Notes: generated by a model from the sequence alone, not told the origin. Positions 17,749-26,269 are shown, counted from the first letter of the stretch. The stretch: 64,000 nt of DNA from Paenibacillus xerothermodurans (GCF_002220865.2 NZ_NHRJ02000015.1:36630-100629); one strand, 5' to 3'. Numbers and translations are program-made.

Positions 17749-17815
17749 GTGTTGTCCCCCCAATGAAGATGCGAACTTAAAATAAAAAAGTGATATGAGT
17801 TGGTTTTCGTCAGCA

Positions 17816-17848
17816 AAAATCCCCACCGAGTTTTCAGTGGGGATTGTG
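17816..17848 (-). terminator. Terminator of the 30-residue gene
   Basis: aatccccac and gtggggatt pair around cgagttttca; on the minus strand the stem is followed by TTTTT. It begins two bases after the upstream stop codon. Confidence 0.8.
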
Positions 17849-17849
17849 C

Positions 17850-17942
17850 TTATCGCTCACCCGATACGTCGGTACCATCTGGATGCGGAGTTTCTCTATC
17901 TATTTCGGTGGTCTCAGGTTGGTCGATCTCAAATACTTTCAT
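17850..17942 (-). CDS. Very small protein of unknown function (30 residues)
   Basis: An ATG at 17942 lies behind GAGAGGAGC and opens a 30-codon frame: MKVFEIDQPETTEIDRETPH followed by ten further residues and TAA. A terminator starts immediately after the stop. The combination of ribosome site, frame and terminator within 130 bases is stronger evidence than the length alone would give. The product is acidic and probably disordered. Confidence 0.55.
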   Translation of the reverse strand: MKVFEIDQPETTEIDRETPHPDGTDVSGER

Positions 17943-18338
17943 GTTGAAATGCTCCTCTCTGCAAGGTAATTGTTGGACGTTTTGTAATATGACCATTTTC
18001 CAGCGAAACCATGCATGCTGTTCGAGATGGAACGCGTGGTCGCCTATGCGATGTGCATGTAACGACGACTGTTCAGCCTTATCGCGCCTACTTCTTCGGC
18101 AGATCGTGCATCGAGATGCCGTATGCTATTGGCTGTAGCTGATGGGCTCGTTCGCCTGCAGGAGGGACTTTGTGCTTAACGGAACATGACGGCTGAGAGA
18201 AAAGTCGCAATATGCATGGAAAACCAATGATTTAAGGAAAAAAATGTAATGTAAATGAAATATTTAGTTCATAATTTGATAACAAGCAGGGCATATAATA
18301 ATAGATGACCCCCTTTTTTTAATATATGAACCTTGAAG
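17943..18338 (+). other. Gap without confident gene
   Basis: A 43-codon frame starting at the ATG at 18014 (MHAVRDGTRGRLCDVHV) has no ribosome site and is not called. The end of the stretch, about 18240-18338, is AT-rich and holds TATAAT-like sequences near 18295 that could start a short transcript ending at the hairpin at 18339-18370. No family of small RNA is recognised. Confidence 0.3.
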
Positions 18339-18370
18339 CCCCGTGCCGGATGGCAACGGGGTTCTTTTTT
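18339..18370 (+). terminator. Rho-independent terminator without an obvious upstream gene
   Basis: ccccgt-gcc (18339-18347) pairs with ggc-a-acgggg (18352-18361), followed by TTCTTTTTT. No plus-strand coding frame precedes it closely, so it may end a small RNA or an extended upstream transcript. Confidence 0.7.
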
Positions 18371-18422
18371 ACATCATGGAAGCCGACCCTGTGGTGTGAA
18401 GGAATTTGCTCGTCGCAGGCGG

Positions 18423-19404
18423 TTAAGGCGTGTAGAAATTTTGCGTGTAATAAATAGACATGCTGCCGCCGAACGCCACACCGACACCAAGCCTTTTGAT
18501 GTCGCTCAATAGATTCTTTCGGTGGCCTTCGGAATTCATCCAGCCATGGTGGGCGAAGATCGCGCTCGTTTGGCCGGCGGCGATATTTTCGGCTGCGGCC
18601 CGGATCTTAATGCCATCACGCTTCATCCGATCAAATGGCGATGCGCCTTGCAAATTGTTATGGTCGAAGAAGTCGTTGGCAGCCATGTCCTGGCTGTGTT
18701 TCCGAGCAGTACCGGCAATCCTATCATCCCAAGCAAAAGGAGACATGCCAAGCTTCGCGCGGGCCGCATTGGCCAAATCGAAGCTTTGCCGCTCGTAAGC
18801 GGATACCAGCGTGCTGCTGGCTTCCGGATAGAAGGAGGACATCCCCAGCTCGGTCGCCTTGTCAACGGCCTGTACTCCGGTTACGACGCCGCTGCGGTGG
18901 AGGTCGTAGAAGAATGTAACGTAACACCCGTCCATTTCATATGTTCCAAACTCATCGTCGCCGTTATTGATTAGCATGCGAGTGTTAGCTCTGGCGGCAA
19001 CGATCATAGCGGTTCGTCCACGGTTGAACTTCTTTGCATCGGTACTATGCGCAACCGGCCATTCCACTGACCGCGAGGTCGTAGTATGGTTTATGCCAAG
19101 GTGAATCAGGTGCCGCAGCGGGCAGCTTCACTTCGGGATAAGCGCGCAGCAGCATTGCGAGAAACATTGGCTCCGATACCGGCGTGACCGGGCGGAAGGT
19201 ACCATCCGCGTAACCATCTGCGATACCGTTCTGCACGGACCAGCGGATGGCGCCAGCGGCCCAATGGCTGGTCGTATCCTTGAATGCCGCCGTGCCTGCA
19301 GCTGGCGCGGCGTGAACACCGGCAGCAGCATCGGAACACAGCGCGAGTAAGGTTGAAACGGAGAGGGCAATAGGCAGCAGGGCGGCAGTGAGTGGTTTTT
19401 TCAC
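18423..19404 (-). pseudogene. Secreted SLH-CAP domain protein (YkwD-like) with a frameshift
   Basis: The GTG at 19404 follows GGAGGACAAACACC and begins a signal peptide (VKKPLTAALLPIALSVS, cleavage expected near AAPAAG). An S-layer homology domain follows (FKDTTSHWAAGAIRWSVQNG). Near 19063 the frame breaks: the first frame reaches TAG at 19045, while the next frame continues from about 19067 as EWPVAHSTDAKKFNRGRTAM, the rest of an SLH repeat. It then runs through a CAP/SCP domain (ENIAAGQTSAIFAHHGWMNS, SEGHRKNLL) to 18423. One base too many, or two too few, near 19058-19068 explains it. The intact protein would be wall-anchored by SLH and carry a YkwD-type CAP domain of unclear function. Real decay or assembly error cannot be told apart here. 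Confidence 0.85.
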
Positions 19405-19917
19405 GGTGTTTGTCCTCCTAAAAGTTTGCGTGAGCAAAACTGTGATTGTTAGCGAAAGCCGGCAGCAACACACGCAAAGCGGTCGTTGCGGGAGGTAGTC
19501 CATAATCGTTCGACAATTTTCGCAAGTGAGCTTTAGACTTTACCTGTGGTTGGATGTTTTACACCGGCTTACAACCAGTAGATGGTAAATACGTGTTCTA
19601 TTGTCATCGTGAGATCGGCGGACGGCAAGCCCTTGCAGCGAGCTTACGTCTCTTTGCTAGCCAAGACATTCACCATATTTGCTCGCTGGCCAATGCACCA
19701 AAATGATTCGGTGGAGCGGCACGGGGGAACTCGCGGAATGACAGCCTGAAGTCCCCAAGCCCGGACCTAACATTGTGCTCGTGTAATGTGTGACTTGACA
19801 ATGTATAATTTAAGGGAAAATGTAGGACAGCGGCTGATGCGTCACGGTGCCTCAGCGATAAAACGAGCATCTGCACTGATATCCAAGCAGGACAAGTATG
19901 GAAAAGGGGAGATGGAC
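19405..19917. other. Divergent intergenic region
   Basis: It carries the upstream regions of the SLH-CAP gene (minus) and the quinone-oxidoreductase gene (plus). A Spo0A-type box, TTGTCGAA on the minus strand, lies at 19509-19516, about 105 bases upstream of the SLH-CAP start. The open frame 19786-19917 that extends the oxidoreductase has no ribosome site at its start and is not counted as coding. Confidence 0.4.
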
Positions 19918-20928
19918 ATGGGATACGATTCAACTGGATCATTTGAAGCCTTGGTTGTCGATAAACGGGGGGGAGCGCTGGAGGTGGGCCTACGGGAAAT
20001 GCAATCGGGCGATCTTCCGCCTGGCGAGGTGTTGATCCGCGTGCGGTTTTCCAGCCTGAACTACAAGGATGCGCTGGCGTGTCAGCCGGATGGAGGTATC
20101 ATCCGAACTTATCCAATGGTTCCCGGGATTGATTTGGCCGGAGAGGTGCTGGAATCGTCCGACAGCCGGTTTTCACCGGGAGAGCGTGTGCTTGCGACCG
20201 GCTTCGGCCTCGGCGTGACGCACTTCGGGGGATTGAGTCCGCTGGCCCGCGTTCCCGCTGACTGGGTCGTGCGTGTGCCGCCGCAGCTGGATCTGCGCGA
20301 TGCGATGGCGCTCGGCACCGCGGGATTCACAGCCGCCATATCGATCGAGCGGCTGGAACACAACGGGCTGTGGCCCGGGCAAGGCCCTGTGCTCGTGACC
20401 GGTGCGACCGGCGGCGTGGGCAGCTGCGCCGTTGCGCTGCTGGCTGCCAAAGGCTACGAGGTCGCCGCCAGTACGGGCAAAGAGGCCGAGCACGAGTATT
20501 TGCGGGCATTGGGCGCCCGCCACATCGTTGCTCGCCGCGAGCTCAGCCCAGATGCCGCCGTTAAACCGCTGGAGAAGCAAACGTGGGCGGCCGCCGTTGA
20601 TCCGGTGGGCGGCCGTTCGCTCGCCTTTGTCCTTGCTTCGATCCGTTACGGCGGCTCCGTTGCAGTCAGCGGTTTAACCGGGGGCGGAGCGGTTCCTACT
20701 ACGGTGCATCCGTTTATTTTGCGGGGCGTGAGTCTTCTGGGTATTGATTCCGTACAATGCCCCATTGAGCGGCGCTATGCATTGTGGGCGGACACAGCGG
20801 AAGCGCTGCAGCCCACCGGAACACTGGAACTGATCTGCGCCCGTACGGTACGTCTGCGTGACGTCCCATCGGCACTACAAGACCTATTGGCAGGCCGAGC
20901 AAGAGGAAGAATCATAGTCGAATTGTAA
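19918..20928 (+). CDS. yhfP: Quinone oxidoreductase-like MDR family protein, YhfP/AcuI-type
   Basis: The protein has 336 residues from the ATG at 19918, chosen for GGGGAG six bases upstream. It belongs to the zinc-free medium-chain dehydrogenase/reductase branch: FSSLNYKDALA near residue 45, PGIDLAGEVLESS near 66, and the NADPH-binding VLVTGATGGVGSCAVALL near 155. No catalytic-zinc cysteines are seen. Close relatives are B. subtilis YhfP and AcuI-type acryloyl-CoA reductases, which reduce activated double bonds with NADPH. The true substrate is unknown. The gene is monocistronic with a terminator. Confidence 0.9.
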   Translation: MGYDSTGSFEALVVDKRGGALEVGLREMQSGDLPPGEVLIRVRFSSLNYKDALACQPDGGIIRTYPMVPGIDLAGEVLESSDSRFSPGERVLATGFGLGVTHFGGLSPLARVPADWVVRVPPQLDLRDAMALGTAGFTAAISIERLEHNGLWPGQGPVLVTGATGGVGSCAVALLAAKGYEVAASTGKEAEHEYLRALGARHIVARRELSPDAAVKPLEKQTWAAAVDPVGGRSLAFVLASIRYGGSVAVSGLTGGGAVPTTVHPFILRGVSLLGIDSVQCPIERRYALWADTAEALQPTGTLELICARTVRLRDVPSALQDLLAGRARGRIIVEL

Positions 20929-20938
20929 GCAAGTTCAC

Positions 20939-20974
20939 GCTGTTCCCTGCCGCACGCATGGGAACAGCTTTTTT
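20939..20974 (+). terminator. Terminator after the yhfP-like gene
   Basis: gctgttccc (20939-20947) pairs perfectly with gggaacagc (20960-20968), followed by TTTTTT. Confidence 0.9.
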
Positions 20975-21117
20975 GTCGTGGTCCGATCTGTTCGCTTTCC
21001 CGCCGCGCCGCACAATCCAAGTCTTTTGCCTGCGCATGTATCTGCCCGTCACTGCTGTTAAACAGGTGCGGCGAGCGGGTAATAACGTGTAAGTCAATTT
21101 TGATAAAGGTGGGAGCA

Positions 21118-21321
21118 ATGATGGACAAACAACATAGAGAGCCCGATGTTTCCAACACGTTTGCCGGTATTACCATACCGGAGGAGCAGCAGGATATAGC
21201 TCCTACCGATATGGTGAGCCCATGGGTGGAGGAGACGATTGACAACATTGAGGACGCTTTCGACGGTAAGGACGACACTGACGAAGCTGAGGACGATACT
21301 GCCGAAGCGAGTAAATATTAA
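21118..21321 (+). CDS. Small acidic protein of unknown function (67 residues)
   Basis: The ATG at 21118 (with a second ATG at 21121) follows AAAGGTGGGAG. The product is strongly acidic, with a C-terminal run of Asp/Glu (GKDDTDEAEDDTAEASKY), and the middle contains VSPWVEETIDNIED. No Cys or membrane span. It is probably disordered. Family not recognised. It resembles in character the acidic 39-residue protein at 5647, but the sequences do not obviously align. Confidence 0.7.
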   Translation: MMDKQHREPDVSNTFAGITIPEEQQDIAPTDMVSPWVEETIDNIEDAFDGKDDTDEAEDDTAEASKY

Positions 21322-21339
21322 TACGTATTTAGTGCATCG

Positions 21340-22086
21340 TCAAAACACCGGCATCGGATAAGCCTGCGCAACTTTCATAAACCCGTCTTCAGCGGTCAAA
21401 ATAATTTTGAAACGGATATTCTCCGTTGTTTCTTCTTTAGTTAGCACGTCTACGACTTTAACGTTCACCATGAGGAGATACGATAATTGGTTGCCCGCGG
21501 CATACTCGGGGTATTCCAATACTTCATACCCGGTCAGCGTGTGCGAGTCACCCAAATCAAAATTTCCTTGGAACGAGCCGACATAAGCCGACGTGTATAA
21601 GCTTGCGGCTGAAATCTTTTTATTGTAATAATCTCTTAATGTTTGATCAAAGTATTTCGTCAGGATGCGTTTGGCTTCCTCCGGGCTGTAATTCTCGTCC
21701 AGCTTCAGTTTTTCGACCCCGTCATCGGCATTCGTACTGTTCGTGCTCTGTACGGGCGGGGGAGCGGTTGGCGGCGTATCCAGGACAGGTGCTGTTCCCG
21801 GACGGGCGATCAAGATCGTGCTGGTATCTTCATCCCAGCCGACGCTCGCGCCGACTACCGTACCTAATGCCCGTACCGGCAGGTACGAAGAGCCGTTGTA
21901 TACGATCGGATACAGCCGGTTACCGTCCTGATCGATAGGGGTCCAATTTTTACCGTCCACTTTGAATGTCATGCTGTGATTCAGGTAGGCTTGTATGAGT
22001 TCTGAATTAGCGCCCGCATATGCCCCGCCTGACAGGAGCGTCACCCCTGTTAACGCCAGAAGTGCGATTTTTGCAGCTCTTTTCAT
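21340..22086 (-). CDS. Exported stalk-domain protein (copper amine oxidase N-terminal-like domain)
   Basis: The 248-residue protein has a clear signal peptide (MKRAAKIALLALTGVTLLSG, cleavage near AYAGA). Residues 35-95 form the stalk domain: VDGKNWTPIDQDGNRLYPIV, then LPVRALGTVVGASVGWDEDT. This is the pattern of PF07833, common in Paenibacillus surface proteins. A Pro/Thr-rich linker (TPPTAPPPVQSTNS) leads to a C-terminal domain of about 130 residues that is not recognised. AGGAGGAAACT is the ribosome site. It is expected outside the membrane, in or near the wall. Function unknown. Confidence 0.85.
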   Translation of the reverse strand: MKRAAKIALLALTGVTLLSGGAYAGANSELIQAYLNHSMTFKVDGKNWTPIDQDGNRLYPIVYNGSSYLPVRALGTVVGASVGWDEDTSTILIARPGTAPVLDTPPTAPPPVQSTNSTNADDGVEKLKLDENYSPEEAKRILTKYFDQTLRDYYNKKISAASLYTSAYVGSFQGNFDLGDSHTLTGYEVLEYPEYAAGNQLSYLLMVNVKVVDVLTKEETTENIRFKIILTAEDGFMKVAQAYPMPVF

Positions 22087-22365
22087 AGTTTCCTCCTAGG
22101 GATATCAGTATGAAAAACTTCACACATTTTACCATGCCATTACTTGTACTGACACGCGCCATAATAACTATTTTTTGGTAATTTTTTTTACTACTAAAGC
22201 ACTGATGTTGGCATTTATCTGGCAAAAAGAAACGAGCGACATCCAACAAGAGCCTGAGTATTCGCCGCAGACTCACGTGTCCCACGCTGAGCGGGGCCAC
22301 TTGCATGAATTGGATCATTTAGGACACCTTAACCGTAACAAAGGCACAAAGAGAGGTGTTCTAAC

Positions 22366-23235
22366 ATGCCGATGGCGGAAGTCAACGGTACGAGGATTCA
22401 TTACCATAAAATGGGAAAGGGCGTGCCGATTATATGCATACACCCTCCCGCGCTGACAGGCGACTGTTTTGCGTATCTGCGTGCACGTTTATCGGATTCA
22501 TTTCAGGTGATTACATTGGATGTTCGGGGGCACGGCCAGAGCGCGCCATCCGCAGCACAAGTCACTTATCCGCTGATCGCGGAAGACATTAGACAGCTGA
22601 TGGACAAGCTGCGGCTGCGCCAGGCATACCTCTGCGGTTACTCTCAAGGCGGGAGTGTAGCCATGCATGCGCTGCTGACCTATCCCGAGCAGTTTCTCGG
22701 CGGAATTCTGATCAGCTCGATGCCGGAGCTCAGTGATTGGTACAATCGCAGTCTCATCAAACTGATGCTGCAGCTGGCAAAGCTGAGAAGCAGACATGCT
22801 GTCGCGGCAGTCATTTCCGCAGGTAACGCCGATATGATGTGGACATTCAAAAATCAGTTCAGGCACTCCGCGCATGGCAATGTCCGCAACATGTACGAGT
22901 ATTTTGCCAGCAGCTTGGACTACTCTTGTACGAGACGGCTGAAAGATATCCACGCGCCTACGCTCCTCCTATATGGCCAGAAGGATCATGCGTTCCACCG
23001 ATACGCCTTGACCCTGCAGCACAGCTTACCTAATAGCACACTGCATCTGATTGATAGAGCGGGCCACCAGCTCGTCACCAAAGAGCCGGCCAGGTTGGAG
23101 CAAAGCATTCGAGCTTGGATGGATTATGCAAAGCAGGCGCGCGACCATGATGTATCGGACACCGGCGGAGAGATAGGCGCTTATCCCGTATGGCGGCAGG
23201 AGTCCGAGGTGCATGAGGAGCAGCACTATACGTAG
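22366..23235 (+). CDS. Alpha/beta hydrolase
   Basis: The 289-residue protein has the alpha/beta-hydrolase layout: HPPALTGDCFAYLRARLSD with the oxyanion loop, LDVRGHGQSA near residue 50, the nucleophile elbow GYSQGGS near 92, the acid LLLYGQKDHAF near 207, and His in RAGHQLVTKEP near 230. The last 35 residues are hydrophilic and not part of the fold. It is cytoplasmic, of unknown substrate. Start at 22366 has AGAGGTG upstream. The gene is monocistronic; a GC-rich hairpin lies 110 bases after it. Confidence 0.9.
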   Translation: MPMAEVNGTRIHYHKMGKGVPIICIHPPALTGDCFAYLRARLSDSFQVITLDVRGHGQSAPSAAQVTYPLIAEDIRQLMDKLRLRQAYLCGYSQGGSVAMHALLTYPEQFLGGILISSMPELSDWYNRSLIKLMLQLAKLRSRHAVAAVISAGNADMMWTFKNQFRHSAHGNVRNMYEYFASSLDYSCTRRLKDIHAPTLLLYGQKDHAFHRYALTLQHSLPNSTLHLIDRAGHQLVTKEPARLEQSIRAWMDYAKQARDHDVSDTGGEIGAYPVWRQESEVHEEQHYT

Positions 23236-23348
23236 GCGGCGGTTGGAAATTGGCCCGTTATGGCCCTGCGTGTCCACCCAGGAATTGATTGCATGGGAGC
23301 CTCGGCACCGGCGGGCATTGTGCGAATGCAAGTCTGGTCGCCATCCGG

Positions 23349-23372
23349 AGGCCGCGGTGACCGCGGTCTTTT
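23349..23372 (+). terminator. Terminator after the alpha/beta hydrolase gene
   Basis: aggccgcgg and ccgcggtct pair around the loop tga (23349-23369), followed by TTTT. Confidence 0.65.
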
Positions 23373-23611
23373 GGCCCTGCGCGGCACATAACATCACATT
23401 AGATGCAGGATAAATCACAGTGTGATTAGCATCGGAATTTGTTGAAGAAGCAAGGTTTTTTAGTGTTGGAATAAAGTGTCTGTTTCATATAATGGCTGTA
23501 TGTAGTAAAAAGAGTAAGAAGTTTGTCTTCTGATCCATCCTGATATCAGTTTTACGAGTCGCAATGAAGCACGTCACCGCCCGCAATCTGAAACTACAGG
23601 AGGTAATTCGA

Positions 23612-23824
23612 TTGACAAAAGAACAGACAGCTGTGGAACAGAGAGAAGGCTTGGGGAACGGAGTCACGCGATATGATACCATGGCGGGAGTGAAAGGCCG
23701 AAAGAATAGCACCGGCTTGCCGCCGTATACGGTAGGCCGTATAATCTCGCTAATTGGTGTGTATGCGTTTGCAATTTATCTTTTATATTCATTTATCAGC
23801 GGTATGTTAGCCAGTTTCAAATAA
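23612..23824 (+). CDS. Small single-span membrane protein of unknown function (70 residues)
   Basis: TTG at 23612 lies behind AGGAGGTAATTCGA, a perfect ribosome site; an in-frame ATG at 23564 has none. Residues 1-45 are hydrophilic, and residues 46-66 form one membrane helix (TVGRIISLIGVYAFAIYLLY). The short tail is outside or at the membrane face. No family is recognised. The next gene begins 78 bases later behind a hairpin. Confidence 0.7.
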   Translation: MTKEQTAVEQREGLGNGVTRYDTMAGVKGRKNSTGLPPYTVGRIISLIGVYAFAIYLLYSFISGMLASFK

Positions 23825-23856
23825 GTACCACGGGTTCTCTTGCAAATAACCGTTCA

Positions 23857-23902
23857 CACCTCCCCTCTTTGGTTTAATAAATAAGAGAGGGAGGTGTTTA
23901 TT
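23857..23902 (+). promoter_or_regulatory. Hairpin that contains the ribosome site of the next gene
   Basis: cacctcccctctt (23857-23869) pairs with aagagagggaggtg (23883-23896) with one bulge. The right arm is the GGGAGGTG Shine-Dalgarno site of the Pro-rich gene at 23903, and the sequence TTTATTTT follows. The structure could be a terminator of the upstream gene, a translational lock on the downstream gene, or both. Confidence 0.6.
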
Positions 23903-24190
23903 TTGTCAACACAAACCGATTTGATTACTGGAGATGCAGGTGGGCAGCCGGCTCAGCCGGGTCCGGAGCGCAACCCCAGCGTACCGCCGGAAGTCACGCC
24001 AAAGACGCCGCCTGAGATCACACCGAGACCGCCGGGGCCTGAAATCAAGCCAAATCCGCCGGGCGAAATTACGCCGAAATCGCCGCCCGAGATCAACCCC
24101 GGTGTGACTCCCGAGATCACTCCTAAGCCCAATCCCATACCGGAGATCTCGCCGAACGATCCGAAAGGGCATGACGCACGCATAAATTAA
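23903..24190 (+). CDS. Proline-rich repeat protein (95 residues)
   Basis: TTG at 23903 follows GGGAGGTG by seven bases. After a 20-residue start the protein is a run of degenerate PPEITPKP-type units (PEVTPKTPPEITPRPPGPEI and similar), rich in Pro, Glu, Thr and Lys, ending in a hydrophilic tail. No signal peptide, membrane span or Cys. The chain should be extended and disordered, a type often seen in spore outer layers or as linkers. The ribosome site sits inside a stable hairpin. A terminator follows. Function unknown. Confidence 0.75.
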   Translation: MSTQTDLITGDAGGQPAQPGPERNPSVPPEVTPKTPPEITPRPPGPEIKPNPPGEITPKSPPEINPGVTPEITPKPNPIPEISPNDPKGHDARIN

Positions 24191-24209
24191 CAAATTCAAC
24201 ACAAAGTAG

Positions 24210-24247
24210 ACCCAACAGCGTTTTACGACTGCCGTTGGGTTTTCTTT
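24210..24247 (+). terminator. Terminator after the Pro-rich gene
   Basis: acccaac (24210-24216) pairs with gttgggt (24234-24240), extended inward by partial pairing, followed by TTTCTTT. Confidence 0.8.
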
Positions 24248-24336
24248 GTTAGTGCACTATGGGCTAGGAACGCACAGGCGTATTTCACGTTAAGACCGCG
24301 TGCGGGTGATGAATAAGCAGTGGAGGAGCCCTGACT

Positions 24337-24789
24337 ATGTCGCACTTAGACTTGCCTGCAATCGTGATATTGGTTTTCGCCGCATTAGGGATATTTAGCA
24401 ATAACAATTCCATTGCCGTTGCTGCCGTGGTACTACTCCTGATACGGGTTGTGAATTTGCATCAAGTCTTTCCGTGGATTGAAAAGTACGGGGTTTCCGT
24501 TGGAATTATCATATTAACAATGGGAATCCTTGCTCCGCTCGCCAGCGGGAACATAGAACTACCTGCGCTGCTGCAGACGTTGGCTCACTGGAAGTCGCTC
24601 ATCGCCGTCGCTGTAGGGGTGCTGGTTGCATATTTAGGAAGCCGGGGCGTTGTAGTTATGACTAATCAACCCACGCTGGTGACAGGATTAATGTTGGGCA
24701 CGATTTTGGGAGTGGCGTTTTTCCGCGGCGTACCTGTAGGCCCGATTATTGCTGCCGGAATCCTGTCCCTCGTGATTGGGAAATCGTAG
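24337..24789 (+). CDS. ytwI: UPF0756 membrane protein (YtwI/DUF441 family)
   Basis: The 150-residue protein has four to five membrane helices. It shows family features: the LGIFSNNNSIAVAAVVLLLI start, KYGVSVGIIILTMGILAPLASG in the middle, and the GTILGVAFFRGVPVGPIIAAG end. Members occur in Bacillus (YtwI) and Escherichia (YeaL) and have no known function. The ribosome site is GTGGAGGAGCC. The NUDIX gene starts 69 bases downstream and could share the transcript. Confidence 0.88.
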   Translation: MSHLDLPAIVILVFAALGIFSNNNSIAVAAVVLLLIRVVNLHQVFPWIEKYGVSVGIIILTMGILAPLASGNIELPALLQTLAHWKSLIAVAVGVLVAYLGSRGVVVMTNQPTLVTGLMLGTILGVAFFRGVPVGPIIAAGILSLVIGKS

Positions 24790-24858
24790 CTGAACAGCCC
24801 TACGGGTATGAGCAGGTACGAACCGCGGTGATCTGGCAGAAGGAGGGGCTTGTCGCAT

Positions 24859-25272
24859 ATGCAGACACGGGCGGTGAAAGTCGTAGCCATACATAATAAC
24901 AAACTGGTCATTGTCAAACAATTCCGCGAGGGAAAAAGAAAATTCACCTACGAGCTGCCCGGCGGTAGAATCGAGCACGCTGAGCAGCCGCGGCAGGGGG
25001 CACTGCGGGAGCTGAGCGAGGAAACGGGGCTTATCGCAGGCAGTTTAAAGGAGCTCGGGACATATCGCGTGGCCAATAATCCGGTGGTTGTTACGCTGTA
25101 TTTCACCGACCATATCATCAGGCAGCAGCAGCAGCACCTGGACAATGACGAACAAATCTATGTGTTGTATGTAAACGTAGATGACGCCCTCAAATATGTC
25201 GGCAATGGAACATGGCCGGATGTCAGGCTGGGCATCGGTCTGATTCTGGCGCGCGCGAAAGGGCTCATATGA
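24859..25272 (+). CDS. NUDIX hydrolase
   Basis: The protein has 137 residues. A complete NUDIX box runs from about residue 37 to 59 (GGRIEHAEQPRQGALRELSE followed by ETG), matching G-x5-E-x7-R-E-U-x-E-E-x-G-U, so the magnesium-binding catalytic site is intact. It hydrolyses a nucleoside diphosphate linked to some group. The ADP-sugar branch is plausible from the size and LPGG start, but the substrate is not determined. The start at ATG 24859 follows AAGGAGGGG; a TTG at 24850 lies too close to that site. Confidence 0.9.
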   Translation: MQTRAVKVVAIHNNKLVIVKQFREGKRKFTYELPGGRIEHAEQPRQGALRELSEETGLIAGSLKELGTYRVANNPVVVTLYFTDHIIRQQQQHLDNDEQIYVLYVNVDDALKYVGNGTWPDVRLGIGLILARAKGLI

Positions 25273-25381
25273 CGACCACGCCTATACCACCACATTTTGG
25301 ACCGCATCCGCGCTAGGTTCGCCCGGTGTCATCGCTGTCTTCCTGGCTAAGCTGGATAAGTGTCAGCCCGCACGATGGACA

Positions 25382-25720
25382 TTAAGCCGCATCTCGCTTA
25401 ACGGCGAACAGGCATCCGGGACAAACCTCCTCCACGGCATTCTCCGAGCAGCTTGCAGCTGGGTCAGCGCTCCCGTTGTCGCTGAAGTAATCTCCGATCG
25501 CCGTTCCATCCACTTCCACTACCTGCAGTTCCCGCGTATACAGCCAGGCAATGTTGCCGAGGGAGTCGCTGACAGCGGCAACCGGAATCTCCTGCACCTT
25601 CTCAGTTGGAAACAAACTCCCCCCAAGCACGCTTGGCATTACCGCATGAGTTGCGCCAAAGCCGGTTCCTACCAGCACATAAAGGCGGCCGGTTGGTGTA
25701 TGACGAACGATTGTAGCCAC
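25382..25720 (-). CDS. Conserved-looking hypothetical protein with CPGC motif (112 residues)
   Basis: GTG at 25720 lies behind AAAGGGGGAATG. The product is rich in beta-type segments (TPTGRLYVLVGTGFGATHAV, VQEIPVAAVSDSLGNIAWLY) and ends with three cysteines, one before and two in CPGC. No signal peptide. The pattern of residues resembles a small beta-sheet domain with a C-terminal metal or redox site. No family is recognised. It converges on the NUDIX gene with about 110 bases between and no clear terminator. Confidence 0.7.
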   Translation of the reverse strand: MATIVRHTPTGRLYVLVGTGFGATHAVMPSVLGGSLFPTEKVQEIPVAAVSDSLGNIAWLYTRELQVVEVDGTAIGDYFSDNGSADPAASCSENAVEEVCPGCLFAVKRDAA

Positions 25721-25884
25721 GGATTCATTCCCCCTTTAAAAAGGTAACTCTATTATAGGACGCTATCAGCGCGCTGTTTGTTACATCGGAAAGTATCAAC
25801 GTCAGCTATTTAGGCATTGGCCCGAGTTTATAACTCAGATTTCTGGATATGAATGTGGAAGTAGAGTGAAAGGAGGTGAGGGAA

Positions 25885-26073
25885 ATGGCGGAAATCAAAA
25901 TCATGGACGATGGCCCATTGTTCGTTAGCGGAGATGTTACTTTGCTGGACGGCGAAGGTAAGCCTATGGAAACCAAGGAGCAATTCGCACTATGCAGATG
26001 CGGCCTGTCGCCGAACAAGCCGTACTGTACCGGCGCGCACCGGGGACAATTTGAGAGTAAAGTAAGGGCATGA
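25885..26073 (+). CDS. CDGSH iron-sulfur domain protein
   Basis: This 62-residue protein carries CRCGLSPNKPYCTGAH, the C-x-C-x2-S-x3-P-x-C-x2-x-H signature that binds a [2Fe-2S] cluster through three Cys and one His. The N-terminal half is a short beta domain (MDDGPLFVSGDVTLLDGEGK). CDGSH proteins transfer clusters or electrons; the small bacterial type is soluble. The ATG at 25885 follows AAAGGAGGTGAGGGAA; an in-frame GTG at 25876 overlaps that site. Confidence 0.92.
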   Translation: MAEIKIMDDGPLFVSGDVTLLDGEGKPMETKEQFALCRCGLSPNKPYCTGAHRGQFESKVRA

Positions 26074-26269
26074 CATGTCCACTGTGCGCCTGCGTTTGCT
26101 TAACCGGTCACATCAAGTAATCAAAATTACATAAGAGTCCACATCTATCGGCCCGATTCGCAGCATTGCGCGAAAAGGGCCGAACTTTGTTTGCATAAAA
26201 TGTCATTCAATAAAGAAAGCTAATTGAGGTATAAAAAAACCAACCATCCTGTAGGAGGAATTAGAGAGT

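Noticed and set aside
17800..18138. 112-codon plus-strand frame
   Set aside because: It runs through the terminator and antisense to the 30-residue gene, with no ribosome site.
20109..20580. Several 60-135 codon frames in the yhfP-like gene
   Set aside because: High-GC codon shadows on both strands; the plus-strand MDR gene accounts for the region.
24666..24978. Antisense frames over ytwI and the NUDIX gene
   Set aside because: Shadows of the two well-supported plus-strand genes.
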